This document shows positions 1 through 7,187 of a stretch of 43,197 bases of DNA, piece after piece. Numbering within the stretch: position 1 is the first letter of the stretch; each line of letters opens with the position of its first letter. A model generated the notes under the pieces. It was not told where the DNA came from. It was given only the letters and a program-made list of their open reading frames with translations, and ran no database searches. This DNA is from Planktothricoides sp. SR001 (GTDB taxonomy: Bacteria > Cyanobacteriota > Cyanobacteriia > Cyanobacteriales > Laspinemataceae): assembly GCF_001276715.1 (NCBI RefSeq), contig NZ_LIUQ01000055.1:1-43197 (forward strand). Direction: 5' to 3'. A program made the translations under genes and the position numbers.

Positions 1-3
1 GAA

Positions 4-225
4 GGGACAAGAAACCGGGTTTCTTAAGTTAACCTTTGCCACCCCACAGGCCCCTACATAGAAACCCGGTTTCTAACCTCTCCCGGCTTCCCACCGCCCC
101 AGGGACAAGAAACCCGGTTTCTAACCTCTCCCGGCTTCCCACCGCCCCAGGGACAAGAAACCGGGTTTCTTAAGTTAACCCTTGCCACTCCACCGGCCCT
201 TACATAGAAACCCGGTTTCTAACCC
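4..225. repeat. Composite array of AGAAACCCGGTTTCT palindromic repeats
   Basis: Five copies of the near-palindrome GAAACC(C/G)GGTTTC lie within about 220 bases, spaced by two kinds of linker. One linker contains TTAAGTTAACC and TTGCCAC; the other contains CTCTCCCGGCTTCCCACCG. The linkers are themselves duplicated, so the array seems to have grown by duplication of composite units. The same core recurs near 1739-1775, 12385-12515, 13446, 18637-18669, 18680 and 32234-32280, always between genes. It is a dispersed intergenic repeat of this genome, not a CRISPR, because spacers repeat and the units are themselves palindromic. Confidence 0.85.
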
Positions 226-264
226 CCCTTGCTCTCTATGTTTGAGCAACTTTCACCACAATAG

Positions 265-423
265 TTGGGGGTTATTCAACAGTATTGGAATAGCACTTAT
301 TATTCCTGTCGAGTAGATTTTTACCCTAATGGTACTGTAGCCTTGGTATATGCCACCGGAACAATTCTTTCCGTAATTCCCATTCCTCAAATTAACGCTA
401 CTTTTGTCACCGCTAATCCTTAA
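265..423 (+). pseudogene. Possible 3' remnant of an unknown coding sequence
   Basis: An open frame without an ATG runs from just after a TAG (262-264) to a TAA (421-423). It encodes about 52 residues including YWNSTYYSCRVDFYPNG and ends in ATFVTANP. Codon choice looks coding. The frame continues upstream of the TAG as a short ATG-started stretch (MFEQLSPQ), so a nonsense mutation in an older gene is possible. The family is not recognised. It lies directly downstream of the repeat array, which may have replaced its 5' part. Chance openness of a 160-base frame cannot be excluded. Confidence 0.25.
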
Positions 424-467
424 ACCAAATGGATCCTATTTTTGTTGGTTAGGGATTCCTGTCCCAT

Positions 468-1436
468 TCAGGTTCCTTGCAATTCCCTAATATCCAGCAA
501 AACTTTAAGCACTCCCCGTGTTTGGGCGTGTTTAAAGGCAGCGATCGCTTCTTTTAAGGGATAACGGGCTTGAATCAACGGCTGAACATTAATTTTATTT
601 TTAGATAAGATTTCTAGGGCTTGGGGAAAAGGGCCACAACGAGAACCAATTAGGGTAATTTCATCCACCACTAACCCCGAAGCATCAAAGGTGAGATTGC
701 CCTTATAGGTACTTTTCAGCACCAACGTGCCCCTGGGACGTAAAGCGCGACGGGCGATCGCGAATCCTTCCGGGTTGCCAGTACATTCCACCGCAATATC
801 AAAACTTCTATCTTTGACCAAATCCGCAAATCCGGTTTGAATTCCTTCCGCTTCCAGGTTGGCCAATTTCTCACCATGACGCCCGATCGCCAATAAGTCG
901 CAAGCAGTCAACGCCAAGGTTTGCGCCACCAACTGACCCAACTTGCCATCCCCGACCACCAACACGCGATCGCCGGGTTTAATCTCCACTTGCTGCTGAA
1001 TTTCCAACGCGGCAGCCACAGGTTCCGTAAAAGTCGCCACATCTGTGGAAATGTTATCCGGTACTCGGTGCAAATTTTTGACTGGCAAAGCCAGATAATC
1101 CGCAAAAGCGCCATTCCGATTCACAATCCCCAACACCGTGCGATTTTCACAGTGAGTCGGTTGTCCCTTTTGACAAAAGCGACACCAACCGCAAGCGGCA
1201 TTAATTTCGCCCACCACCCGCTGATTAATCAAATTTTCCGGCCCTTGTTCCACCACCCCAACAAATTCGTGGCCCAAAATGCCATTGTAAGGATAATAGC
1301 CTCTGACCAATTCCAAATCCGTATTGCAAATACCTGCCCGCAAAACCCGCACTAAAGCTTCTCCCGGTGCAGGTTCAGGAATTGGCAGATTTTGCCGCAG
1401 TTCTAATGTTTGATTTTCTAACCAGAGTCCTTGCAT
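468..1436 (-). CDS. Zinc-dependent alcohol dehydrogenase-like (MDR) protein
   Basis: This 322-residue protein belongs to the medium-chain dehydrogenase/reductase superfamily, whose members oxidise alcohols or polyols with NAD(P). The N-terminal GroES-like domain has the catalytic-zinc cysteine in GICNTD (C37) and the GHE motif (H56, E57). The structural-zinc loop has cysteines at 82, 85, 88 and 96 (CxxCxxCx7C). A Rossmann nucleotide-binding turn, VVGDGKLGQ, follows at about 159-167. At 322 residues it is a little shorter than typical 340-350-residue members. The ATG at 1436 has no clear Shine-Dalgarno sequence. The substrate cannot be deduced from sequence. No operon partner is visible; the upstream gap holds G-rich repeats. 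Confidence 0.85.
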   Translation of the reverse strand: MQGLWLENQTLELRQNLPIPEPAPGEALVRVLRAGICNTDLELVRGYYPYNGILGHEFVGVVEQGPENLINQRVVGEINAACGWCRFCQKGQPTHCENRTVLGIVNRNGAFADYLALPVKNLHRVPDNISTDVATFTEPVAAALEIQQQVEIKPGDRVLVVGDGKLGQLVAQTLALTACDLLAIGRHGEKLANLEAEGIQTGFADLVKDRSFDIAVECTGNPEGFAIARRALRPRGTLVLKSTYKGNLTFDASGLVVDEITLIGSRCGPFPQALEILSKNKINVQPLIQARYPLKEAIAAFKHAQTRGVLKVLLDIRELQGT

Positions 1437-1470
1437 AGTTTGTTATTTGTTGGTTGTTGGGTAGGGATTC

Positions 1471-1545
1471 TTTGGTTGCCCCTCTTTGAAGGGGGTTGGG
1501 GGGTTGTTTGGTTGCCCCCCTTTGAAGGGGGTTGGGGGGTTGTTG
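1471..1545. repeat. Two tandem 36-37-bp G-rich repeat units
   Basis: Two adjacent copies of a unit beginning TTGGTTGCCCC and containing CTTTGAAGGGGGTTGGGG are present, differing at about one base. Each unit can fold through CCCCCTT/AAGGGGG. A related single copy lies near 6410-6440 upstream of cobA-hemD, and the flanking TTATTTGTT/GGGTAGGGATTCTTTGG sequence recurs at about 25065-25115. It is a dispersed intergenic repeat; the rest of the gap 1437-1782 holds only another GAAACCCGG repeat pair at 1739-1775. Confidence 0.75.
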
Positions 1546-1738
1546 GTTGGTTTTTTCGATAACTCCTGTTAAAAAAAGCGAAACCGCTACCTTAAATTTG
1601 GTGCGGTTTAGTTCGGCAGTTATACCACTACCCTTGGGTCGAACCCTACTCATTTGATACCCTACTCATTTGATACTCAATTAAACCCAGACTGTCAAGT
1701 AGCTTGTGGGAGAATGTACCACTTAGCCTCAGAAACCA

Positions 1739-1776
1739 GAGAAACCCGGTTTCGCCGAAGTTACCGGGTTTCTGGT
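1739..1776. terminator. GAAACCCGG/CCGGGTTTC hairpin, possible terminator
   Basis: AGAAACCCGGTTTCG and a facing CCGGGTTTCTGGTTT form an inverted repeat just past the stop codon (1783) of the membrane/coiled-coil gene on the minus strand. It belongs to the AGAAACCCGGTTTCT repeat family. Its position suggests a terminator for that gene, but there is no long T-run. Confidence 0.4.
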
Positions 1777-1782
1777 TTGTAA

Positions 1783-2568
1783 TCAAGCTTTCTTGAAAAA
1801 GCGAATAATTTCCCGGACATGGTTGAGAAATTCCCCATCTTCGGTAATTTGCGCGATCGCATTTTGAGACTCTTTGGCTAACTGTTCATGCTGCGCTTGA
1901 TTGGTACTTTTGAGGGATTCCATCGCCGCTGCAAGCTGGGTTAAATCATGGCGAATGGCCTCAAAATTGCGGTTTTGCTTTACCGCTAAAGCTTGGGGAT
2001 TTTCTAAGTTAAATTCTTGTTGAATTGCATTTAGATTTGCTTCCAGGGAATCGACTCTGCCGCGCAATTCCCACACATCTTCACGGGGATAAAGAAACTC
2101 TTGTCTGACCATCCCTAGGCGGACTAAAATATACTCATAAGCCCGGATTGCTGGCCGTAATACCGTTAATAATAAAGCCGCCCCAGACCCGACATACCCG
2201 ACGGCACTAATGCCGGTAATCGCCAAAGTATAAAGGGCGATCGCAGAGAGGATATGCAGCAAAATTGCTAAAGGCAGCGATCGCTGGGCTAAAGTTTGCA
2301 CATAATTCAGTTTTTTCTGATCGATCGGAATACTTTTATCCTGACTTTTCTCCTGAGACTGTTCCGCTTCCGCTAAAACTTGCTTCGCTTGAAAATAAAT
2401 ATTCCAAGGCACCGTTACAATCACCATTAACCACCAAAACGTTGCCCCACCAATCACCCAATCTAAAAAAGTGCCCGCACTAACATCTAGCCATTGCAAC
2501 AAGCCAAATGTCCCCAGCACTAACACTACCAATCCCACAGTAAAACTGGCAAAAACATTTAAATACAT
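1783..2568 (-). CDS. Membrane protein with C-terminal coiled coil, unknown function
   Basis: This is a 261-residue protein from the ATG at 2568, which has GGTGA five bases upstream; a GTG at 2577 would add three residues. Hydrophobic segments lie at about 5-25 (FASFTVGLVVLVLGTFGLL), 35-55 and 95-145, the last probably two passes rich in Ala/Gly/Leu. The remainder (about 155-255) is hydrophilic and predicted helical, with heptad-like ELRGRVDSLEANLNAIQQ and a Gln/Ala-rich stretch, ending FFKKA. The layout suggests a membrane anchor with a cytoplasmic coiled coil. I do not recognise the family; conserved cyanobacterial membrane proteins of this form exist. No neighbour gives functional context. 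Confidence 0.75.
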   Translation of the reverse strand: MYLNVFASFTVGLVVLVLGTFGLLQWLDVSAGTFLDWVIGGATFWWLMVIVTVPWNIYFQAKQVLAEAEQSQEKSQDKSIPIDQKKLNYVQTLAQRSLPLAILLHILSAIALYTLAITGISAVGYVGSGAALLLTVLRPAIRAYEYILVRLGMVRQEFLYPREDVWELRGRVDSLEANLNAIQQEFNLENPQALAVKQNRNFEAIRHDLTQLAAAMESLKSTNQAQHEQLAKESQNAIAQITEDGEFLNHVREIIRFFKKA

Positions 2569-2914
2569 AGATTTCACCGTTTTTTGCTAACTTTTTTCGA
2601 GTCAATTTTTACAGTCAATTTAATGATCGCCACTCTCTGAATGAAAAAATTTCACTCTGTGACAGTTTGATGACTGGCATAAGCGAGAAAAAAACCAATG
2701 GTTACATTTTTAATCAATTTTACTCAATATGATATATTTTATTTGAATTTTTTCATTTAACTTCATTTATTTTTGTTGAAAATATAAAAAAATGGAATCG
2801 CCCCACGCCCCGATCGCGATTTCGGTTAATGTGGGGGTTTGAATCAAAAAAAAATTTTTTATATGACCAGAATAGGTCGTTAAATTATTTGGTTTAATTA
2901 TCTTTTTCAGGAAA
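2569..2914. other. AT-rich intergenic region
   Basis: There is no convincing gene here. It holds the presumed promoter region of the membrane gene reading left, long A/T tracts around 2700-2800, and a short CCCCAC/GTGGGG inverted repeat (about 2800-2836) followed by A9/T6 tracts. That structure could be a terminator but no gene on either strand clearly needs it. Confidence 0.5.
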
Positions 2915-3160
2915 CTAAAAAATATCACATTTCCAACCACTCATCGACCGATTAATTAAAAAATTATTGGTCGCTGGTTCAGAAATATGACCTGGGATAT
3001 CTTTCCCTAATAAGGTCAAAAGATATACTAAGCTGAAGCCATACATTAATATTGATATACCAAGAGCAATTTTATTGAAATTAAAAGCATAATATTGAGG
3101 CGAATTTGCTTCGCTGTATCTAAAGAATCTATTGGCTTGGTTTAATAAATTAGAAATCAT
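2915..3160 (-). CDS. Small single-pass membrane protein, hypothetical
   Basis: This 81-residue frame has one clear hydrophobic helix at about 30-50 (KIALGISILMYGFSLVYLL) between a basic/aromatic N-terminus and a hydrophilic C-terminus. The ATG at 3160 is preceded by AGAGAA at modest distance. Nothing similar is recognised and the local sequence is AT-rich, so it may be a chance frame. The coherent transmembrane segment is the only positive sign. Confidence 0.35.
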   Translation of the reverse strand: MISNLLNQANRFFRYSEANSPQYYAFNFNKIALGISILMYGFSLVYLLTLLGKDIPGHISEPATNNFLINRSMSGWKCDIF

Positions 3161-3426
3161 GGCGACAATTCTCTGGTATTTCAGTTGATATTTGTTTGAT
3201 ACCTACAGAATACCAAGATATTTTTTTCGGGACTGCGATCGCGCTAATCACTTGTGGTGATAATCTCGGCGATGATTCGTGATTAAACCAGTACCAAACT
3301 GTAACCACATCCACCAAGTTGAGTGATTTCTATCACAGATCATTACTTGTTATTTGGGAACGGGGTGTAGGGTGCTTCTGGTGCGGGGGAGCTTTCGGAG
3401 CAGGGGTGCTTCTGGTGCAGGGGAAA

Positions 3427-3600
3427 GTGAAAAGTTAAAAGTGAAAAGTCGTAGGGGCTTTCTGGCCATATAGCCTGACGGATTATGCTTCGCAAGGACG
3501 CCCGTACAAGTGAAAAGTTAAAAGTGATGCATTGAAAAGTCGTAGGGGCTTTCTGGCCATATAGCCTGACGGCATGGGCTTCGCAAGGACGCCCGTACAA
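3427..3600. repeat. Direct duplication of an ~83-90-bp intergenic segment
   Basis: Copies at 3427-3509 and 3510-3600 share GTGAAAAGTTAAAAGTG, GTAGGGGCTTTCTGGCC, ATATAGCCTGACGG and CTTCGCAAGGACGCCCG. They differ by small indels (ATGCATT added in the second copy) and a few substitutions. Fragments such as GACTTTTCAC recur near 39450. The duplication creates spurious reading frames on both strands. Confidence 0.8.
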
Positions 3601-3607
3601 AAGAATT

Positions 3608-3747
3608 ATCACTATTTACTATTTACTATTTACTATTTACTATTTACTATGTATTATTTACTATTTACTATTCACTATTCACTCTCTCCTCATCTCCTCA
3701 TCTCCTCATCTCCTCATCTCCTCATCTCCTCATCTCCTCATCTCCTC
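3608..3747. repeat. Two adjacent microsatellites (7-bp TTTACTA and 8-bp CTCCTCAT units)
   Basis: About nine imperfect copies of a 7-base unit (TTTACTA) run from 3608 to 3680, followed by about eight copies of CTCCTCAT from 3684 to 3747. A related 8-base unit, CTCCTAAT, is repeated at 30021-30067. These are simple-sequence tracts likely to vary in copy number between strains. The gap 3161-4154 otherwise contains only the repeats listed here and the hairpins at 3866-3893 and 4007-4026. Confidence 0.85.
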
Positions 3748-3865
3748 TGCCGACGGCGGTGGCGGGTTCCGAAAGCTCCGAAAGCCCCTACACCCTACAC
3801 CCAAGGGTCAACAAAAATTTTTAGATTTATACCTAGACGTAAATAGAAAAAATATGTATAGTGAA

Positions 3866-3893
3866 GGAGAATGTATATTAAAATACATTCTCC
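3866..3893. promoter_or_regulatory. Perfect 11-bp inverted repeat with 6-base loop
   Basis: GGAGAATGTAT (3866-3876) pairs perfectly with ATACATTCTCC (3883-3893) around the loop ATTAAA. It stands alone in AT-rich DNA about 260 bases upstream of the first small RRGW protein gene. A T-rich stretch begins about 10 bases beyond, so it could be a terminator, or an operator. No gene ends immediately before it on either strand. Confidence 0.45.
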
Positions 3894-4001
3894 TGAGTTC
3901 CTAAATTTTCTATTTTTTTTAGAATCTCCCAAAACCTACTCTAGAACTGAAATCCTTTTGGTGATTGGCATAGCCGCCTCAGTATATGCCAACCATATCG
4001 G

Positions 4002-4026
4002 TATAATATCCGTAAAAACACGGATA
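4002..4026 (+). promoter_or_regulatory. TATAAT-like element and 7-bp hairpin upstream of small protein gene
   Basis: TATAAT at 4002-4007 overlaps the start of a perfect 7-bp stem, TATCCGT (4007-4013) with ACGGATA (4020-4026), loop AAAAAC. It is about 130 bases upstream of the ATG at 4155. No good -35 box is seen, so a promoter call is weak. Confidence 0.25.
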
Positions 4027-4154
4027 AAACATCGGTGAATATACGCAGAAAAAAAGATCCGGGAATATACTGAACAAAAACTCGCAACATTACTGATGCA
4101 CTTCAAAAGAAGAAGATGCAGTATGTATATATGGAACAGTTCAGGAGACGGAAT

Positions 4155-4334
4155 ATGCAATTCACTAATATCCAAGATTTATTTATTAAAGGTTCTATTT
4201 CTCATCAAATTAACCGGATTGACTGGGAAAAAATCAATACTCTCTCTGGCAGCAACCTTTCCGCAGAAGATGAACTAATGATTAAGAGAATTCGCCATAG
4301 TGTTCGTCGCGGCTGGATTAACGTTTTCTCTTAA
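4155..4334 (+). CDS. Small helical protein with C-terminal HSVRRGWI motif (copy 1)
   Basis: This 59-residue protein starts at the ATG at 4155, chosen because AGGAG sits seven bases upstream; earlier in-frame ATGs lack one. It is hydrophilic and probably all-helical, has no signal peptide or membrane segment, and ends in RIRHSVRRGWINVFS. About half of its residues match the next gene (4520-4711), with DW, an acidic D/E pair and the IxHSVRRGWI tail conserved. Small proteins ending in a (V/L)RRG(W/L) tail occur in cyanobacteria, from memory, with no assigned function. The basic/aromatic tail could bind nucleic acid or a protein partner, but this is inference. Confidence 0.7.
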   Translation: MQFTNIQDLFIKGSISHQINRIDWEKINTLSGSNLSAEDELMIKRIRHSVRRGWINVFS

Positions 4335-4374
4335 TGAGTACCAAGGATCACGCTTCAGGAAACGCTTCAGGATA

Positions 4375-4391
4375 TTTAGGCAAAGCCTAAA
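4375..4391. promoter_or_regulatory. 7-bp hairpin between the two paralogous small genes
   Basis: TTTAGGC (4375-4381), loop AAA, GCCTAAA (4385-4391) form a perfect stem in the 185-base spacer. An ACGCTTCAGGA direct repeat lies just before it. It has no T-run, so it may be an mRNA processing or regulatory element rather than a terminator. Confidence 0.3.
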
Positions 4392-4519
4392 GTAATCCAA
4401 GATCCAATGATTCAACCGACTTGAATTAAGTTGGTGATTTCTCACAACAGCTTTTTCCTCTTTGATGGATTTTTTTGAGAATTATACCGATAAACAACGA
4501 GAAACAGCGAGGAAAGATT

Positions 4520-4711
4520 ATGTCTATCAAGTCATTTAGCGCTAAAATTGAGCAGATTTTTATCGATACTTCCCTGACTCAACAAATGACGGTTCAAGAC
4601 TGGCAGCAACTTAATCAGTTGGCACAAGCTTCGTTGCCTCAAGATGATGAACGAATTGTTAGGAGAATTATGCATAGTGTGCGTCGAGGTTGGATTCAGA
4701 TTCTTAATTAA
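4520..4711 (+). CDS. Small helical protein with C-terminal HSVRRGWI motif (copy 2)
   Basis: This 63-residue protein is paralogous to the gene at 4155-4334. The ATG at 4520 has AGGA about six bases upstream; an in-frame ATG at 4475 lacks one. The conserved tail reads RIMHSVRRGWIQILN, preceded by DWQQLNQLAQASL and the acidic DDE. The pair has diverged strongly outside the tail, so the duplication is not recent. Its stop codon overlaps the 3' end of cobA-hemD on the other strand by eight bases (4704-4711), so the two transcripts are convergent. Function unknown. Confidence 0.75.
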   Translation: MSIKSFSAKIEQIFIDTSLTQQMTVQDWQQLNQLAQASLPQDDERIVRRIMHSVRRGWIQILN

Positions 4712-6368
4712 TCTGTTTGTCGCGGTGAGATGCCCATTTGACAATGGTTTGGGTTAGCCCGTCTAGGGTGTATTCTTCCGCCTCTATGTCTACTCTGCCC
4801 AGCAGTTTGATACAGGTTTGAGAAGTTTGCGGGCCAATAGAGGCAAAGTAAACATTAGATAATACATCTGATAACAAATTGTCCAGGTTTTGGTCTTTTT
4901 TGGTTTGTGGGTAATCGGTTTGCTGGTCTTGATTCAAGTTTTGATTAGATGCTAGTTCTTGGGTTAATAGCTGACAGAAATATTGTACGGTTTTGGAACT
5001 GGCAAAAGTAATTACATCTACCTGGCGTTGTAACAGTAAGTTAGCAACGGCAGGGTCTATTTTTTTGGGACAACCGGACTGATAGGCGGCGACTTCGGTG
5101 ACGTTGGCACCAGCAGCAGTAAATTCGGCCACGAGCACTTCTCGTCCCCCGGTTTCGACGCGGGGAAATAAGATATTTTTGCCAGCAACCGATTCGGGAA
5201 ATTCTGCGACTAAGGAGTCGGCAACAAAGTTGGGGGGAATAAAATCTGCTTGCAAACCCCTTTGTTTCAGACTGGCGGCGGTTTTTTTGCCAACGACGGC
5301 TATTTTAATTCCGGCTAAGTGACGAGTATCTTTGCCTTGGGTCAGTAGTCTGTCAAAGAAATAGTCTACGCCATTGGTGGAGGTGAGGATTAACCAGTGG
5401 TAGCTGTCTAGGTTGGCGATCGCCCGATCTAGTTCTTGCCAACTGGACGGTGGACCAATTTCTAGGGCAGGCATTTCGGCGACGATCGCCCCGAATTCTT
5501 CTAGGCGATCGCGAAATTCATTATTTTGTCCGGCAGCACGAGTGATTAAAATAGTGATTCCGGCAAGAGGGAGAGACTGATCGGACATGGCAAATTTATT
5601 TAGGAAGCCCGGGCTACCCGGTGGACACAAATAATCTCGCAGCCCCACCACTTCGCCGATCGCAATGACTGCGGGAGAAAGGGACAAACCGCGAGTTGTT
5701 TCTAGAATATCTCCTAAAGTACCCGTCCATACAGTTTGTTTGGGAGTGCCCCCAGCCTGAATAATGGCAATGGGAGTTTTGGGGCTGCGATCGTGCCGGA
5801 GTAATTGGTGGATAATTTCCGGTAATTGTTGGGTTCCCATTAAGATCACCAAAGTTTCTAGCTGAGAAAAGATTTCCCAATTTAAATCGGCGGGTTCGTG
5901 ACCAGTCAATACGGTAAAACTGCGACTCAGAACCGGATCCGTTAAAGGAATGGCAGCTAATTCTGGGGCGGCTAAAGCGGAAGAAATTCCCGGCACCACT
6001 TCAAAGCAGCAACCCGCTTCCTGTAAGGCCATAATTTCCGCCGTACAACGACCAAAAATAAACGGATCTCCCCCTTTGAGGCGGACTACCTGTTTTCCCG
6101 CCTGACATTCTGACACGAGTAATCTATTGATGTCTGTTTGTAGCCAACTCGCTTGTCCACCGCGTTTTCCCACATGGAAAAGTTGACAATTTGCCGGGGC
6201 AAATTGCAAAATTTGTTCGTCTACCAGAGCATCATAAATAATCACTTCGGCCTGTTTGAGCAATTCCTCAGCCCGTCGAGTTAGGTAAGCAATGTTTCCC
6301 AGTCCGGCACCTACCAAATAAACTTGGCCATACATTCGGTCACTTTTTCGGTTACTTTTATCCGTCAT
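4704..6368 (-). CDS. cobA-hemD: Fused uroporphyrinogen-III C-methyltransferase / uroporphyrinogen-III synthase
   Basis: This 554-residue protein joins two steps around uroporphyrinogen III. Residues about 12-250 are the SAM-dependent methyltransferase (SUMT) that makes precorrin-2 for sirohaem and B12: motifs VVRLKGGDPFIFGR (94-107), VVPGISS (124-130) and TGHE (155-158). Residues about 261-554 are HemD, which closes the tetrapyrrole ring: LPLAGITILITRAAGQ, PALEIGPP and LTSTNGVDYFF. The first SUMT loop reads VGAGLGN (19-25) instead of the usual VGAGPGD. Met261 (MSDQSLPLAG) looks like the start of a formerly separate HemD but has no ribosome-binding site. A Gln/Asn-rich hydrophilic insertion lies in the C-terminal third. 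The chosen ATG at 6368 has GGGAGA upstream. Confidence 0.9.
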   Translation of the reverse strand: MTDKSNRKSDRMYGQVYLVGAGLGNIAYLTRRAEELLKQAEVIIYDALVDEQILQFAPANCQLFHVGKRGGQASWLQTDINRLLVSECQAGKQVVRLKGGDPFIFGRCTAEIMALQEAGCCFEVVPGISSALAAPELAAIPLTDPVLSRSFTVLTGHEPADLNWEIFSQLETLVILMGTQQLPEIIHQLLRHDRSPKTPIAIIQAGGTPKQTVWTGTLGDILETTRGLSLSPAVIAIGEVVGLRDYLCPPGSPGFLNKFAMSDQSLPLAGITILITRAAGQNNEFRDRLEEFGAIVAEMPALEIGPPSSWQELDRAIANLDSYHWLILTSTNGVDYFFDRLLTQGKDTRHLAGIKIAVVGKKTAASLKQRGLQADFIPPNFVADSLVAEFPESVAGKNILFPRVETGGREVLVAEFTAAGANVTEVAAYQSGCPKKIDPAVANLLLQRQVDVITFASSKTVQYFCQLLTQELASNQNLNQDQQTDYPQTKKDQNLDNLLSDVLSNVYFASIGPQTSQTCIKLLGRVDIEAEEYTLDGLTQTIVKWASHRDKQIN

Positions 6369-6566
6369 TACTCGCAGTTCTCCCTGATTTTCGGCTGATT
6401 ATTCTGTTGTTGCCTTTGAAGGGGGGGTTGGGGGGGTTAGACGCCGGGAACGCCCGTAGGGTGTTGTTCCGTGCGAGAACCCATTCCTGACCAGTCCTAT
6501 CAAAAACCAGTCCCATCAAAAATGATAAACTTAAACGAGTTGGCGGAAAATAAAGTCAAATGAAAA

Positions 6567-7187
6567 ATGTCAGAGTCCCTGCTTAATATACAGTTTGATA
6601 AACTCAACCTTGACCAGACCAGTAGTCAGGCGATCGAACAGCTACTTGCTTATAGTCTGTCGCTAATCGATCCAGCAAAAGAACCAGAGGCGATTGCCTA
6701 CTTATCCCAACTTCAAAAACAGATCGTCCAACTGAGAAGTCAGAAAGGCAACTTCGGTTCTAAGAAAATTCATGTCGGGGTGAGCGAGTTAAGGCAAGCT
6801 TTTCATGCTCATAGTCAATCGGCTGCTGCTGAACAAATTAAACAGATTTCGGCTTATTTACTCCTATTCTATGCCGTTGAATGTGGCCTCAAGAGTATTT
6901 GGCTGAAACAAAACAAGTTGCAAACCACTGAACAGATTCCCGACCGAACCCTTTTATCTAAAGATGGTCATAATCTAGATAGATGGGTCAAAGAACTGAA
7001 AATTTCCGCCAGCCAAGTGAGCGCAACTCCCGATTTTCATCTGGAAAAAGGGGGTTTCAGTTTAAACATAGAAAAGGCTCATCAAGCGTGGCGATATAAC
7101 ATTCGCCTCAAAGGTGAAGATGAAAAAGTTTTAGTCGAGTGGTTAAACAGTATTTGTAATTGGATTAAGGAGAACATCAACCGATGA
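6567..7187 (+). CDS. HEPN-like helical protein, partner of the KGGVGR ATPase
   Basis: This 206-residue, mostly helical protein has a central part resembling HEPN-fold proteins: a hydrophobic helix YLLLFYAVECGLKS (97-110), then GHNLDRWVKEL (134-144) and AHQAWRYNIRL (171-181). HEPN proteins are often RNases or nucleotide-transferase partners in toxin-antitoxin and defence systems. The usual RNase signature Rx4-6H is not clearly present, so it may be a non-catalytic or variant HEPN. The N-terminal 60 residues are helical with Gln-rich heptads. Its stop overlaps the start of the next gene (ATGA at 7184-7187), so the two are almost certainly translated as a unit. Assignment is by fold pattern only; family membership is inference. 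Confidence 0.7.
   Translation: MSESLLNIQFDKLNLDQTSSQAIEQLLAYSLSLIDPAKEPEAIAYLSQLQKQIVQLRSQKGNFGSKKIHVGVSELRQAFHAHSQSAAAEQIKQISAYLLLFYAVECGLKSIWLKQNKLQTTEQIPDRTLLSKDGHNLDRWVKELKISASQVSATPDFHLEKGGFSLNIEKAHQAWRYNIRLKGEDEKVLVEWLNSICNWIKENINR

Noticed and set aside
1-225. CRISPR array
   Set aside because: The repeats are palindromic with duplicated linkers and irregular spacing, and there are no cas genes. The same applies to 36841-37130.
921-1355. 144-codon plus-strand frame inside the dehydrogenase gene
   Set aside because: It is antisense to a clearly coding gene with intact motifs; the frame has no recognisable protein features.
3343-3846. Plus- and minus-strand frames of about 90 codons
   Set aside because: They translate the duplicated segment and microsatellites, giving repetitive peptides with no independent support.
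3936-4175. 79-codon minus-strand frame
   Set aside because: It overlaps the leader and start of the first small RRGW gene antisense and lacks a ribosome-binding site.
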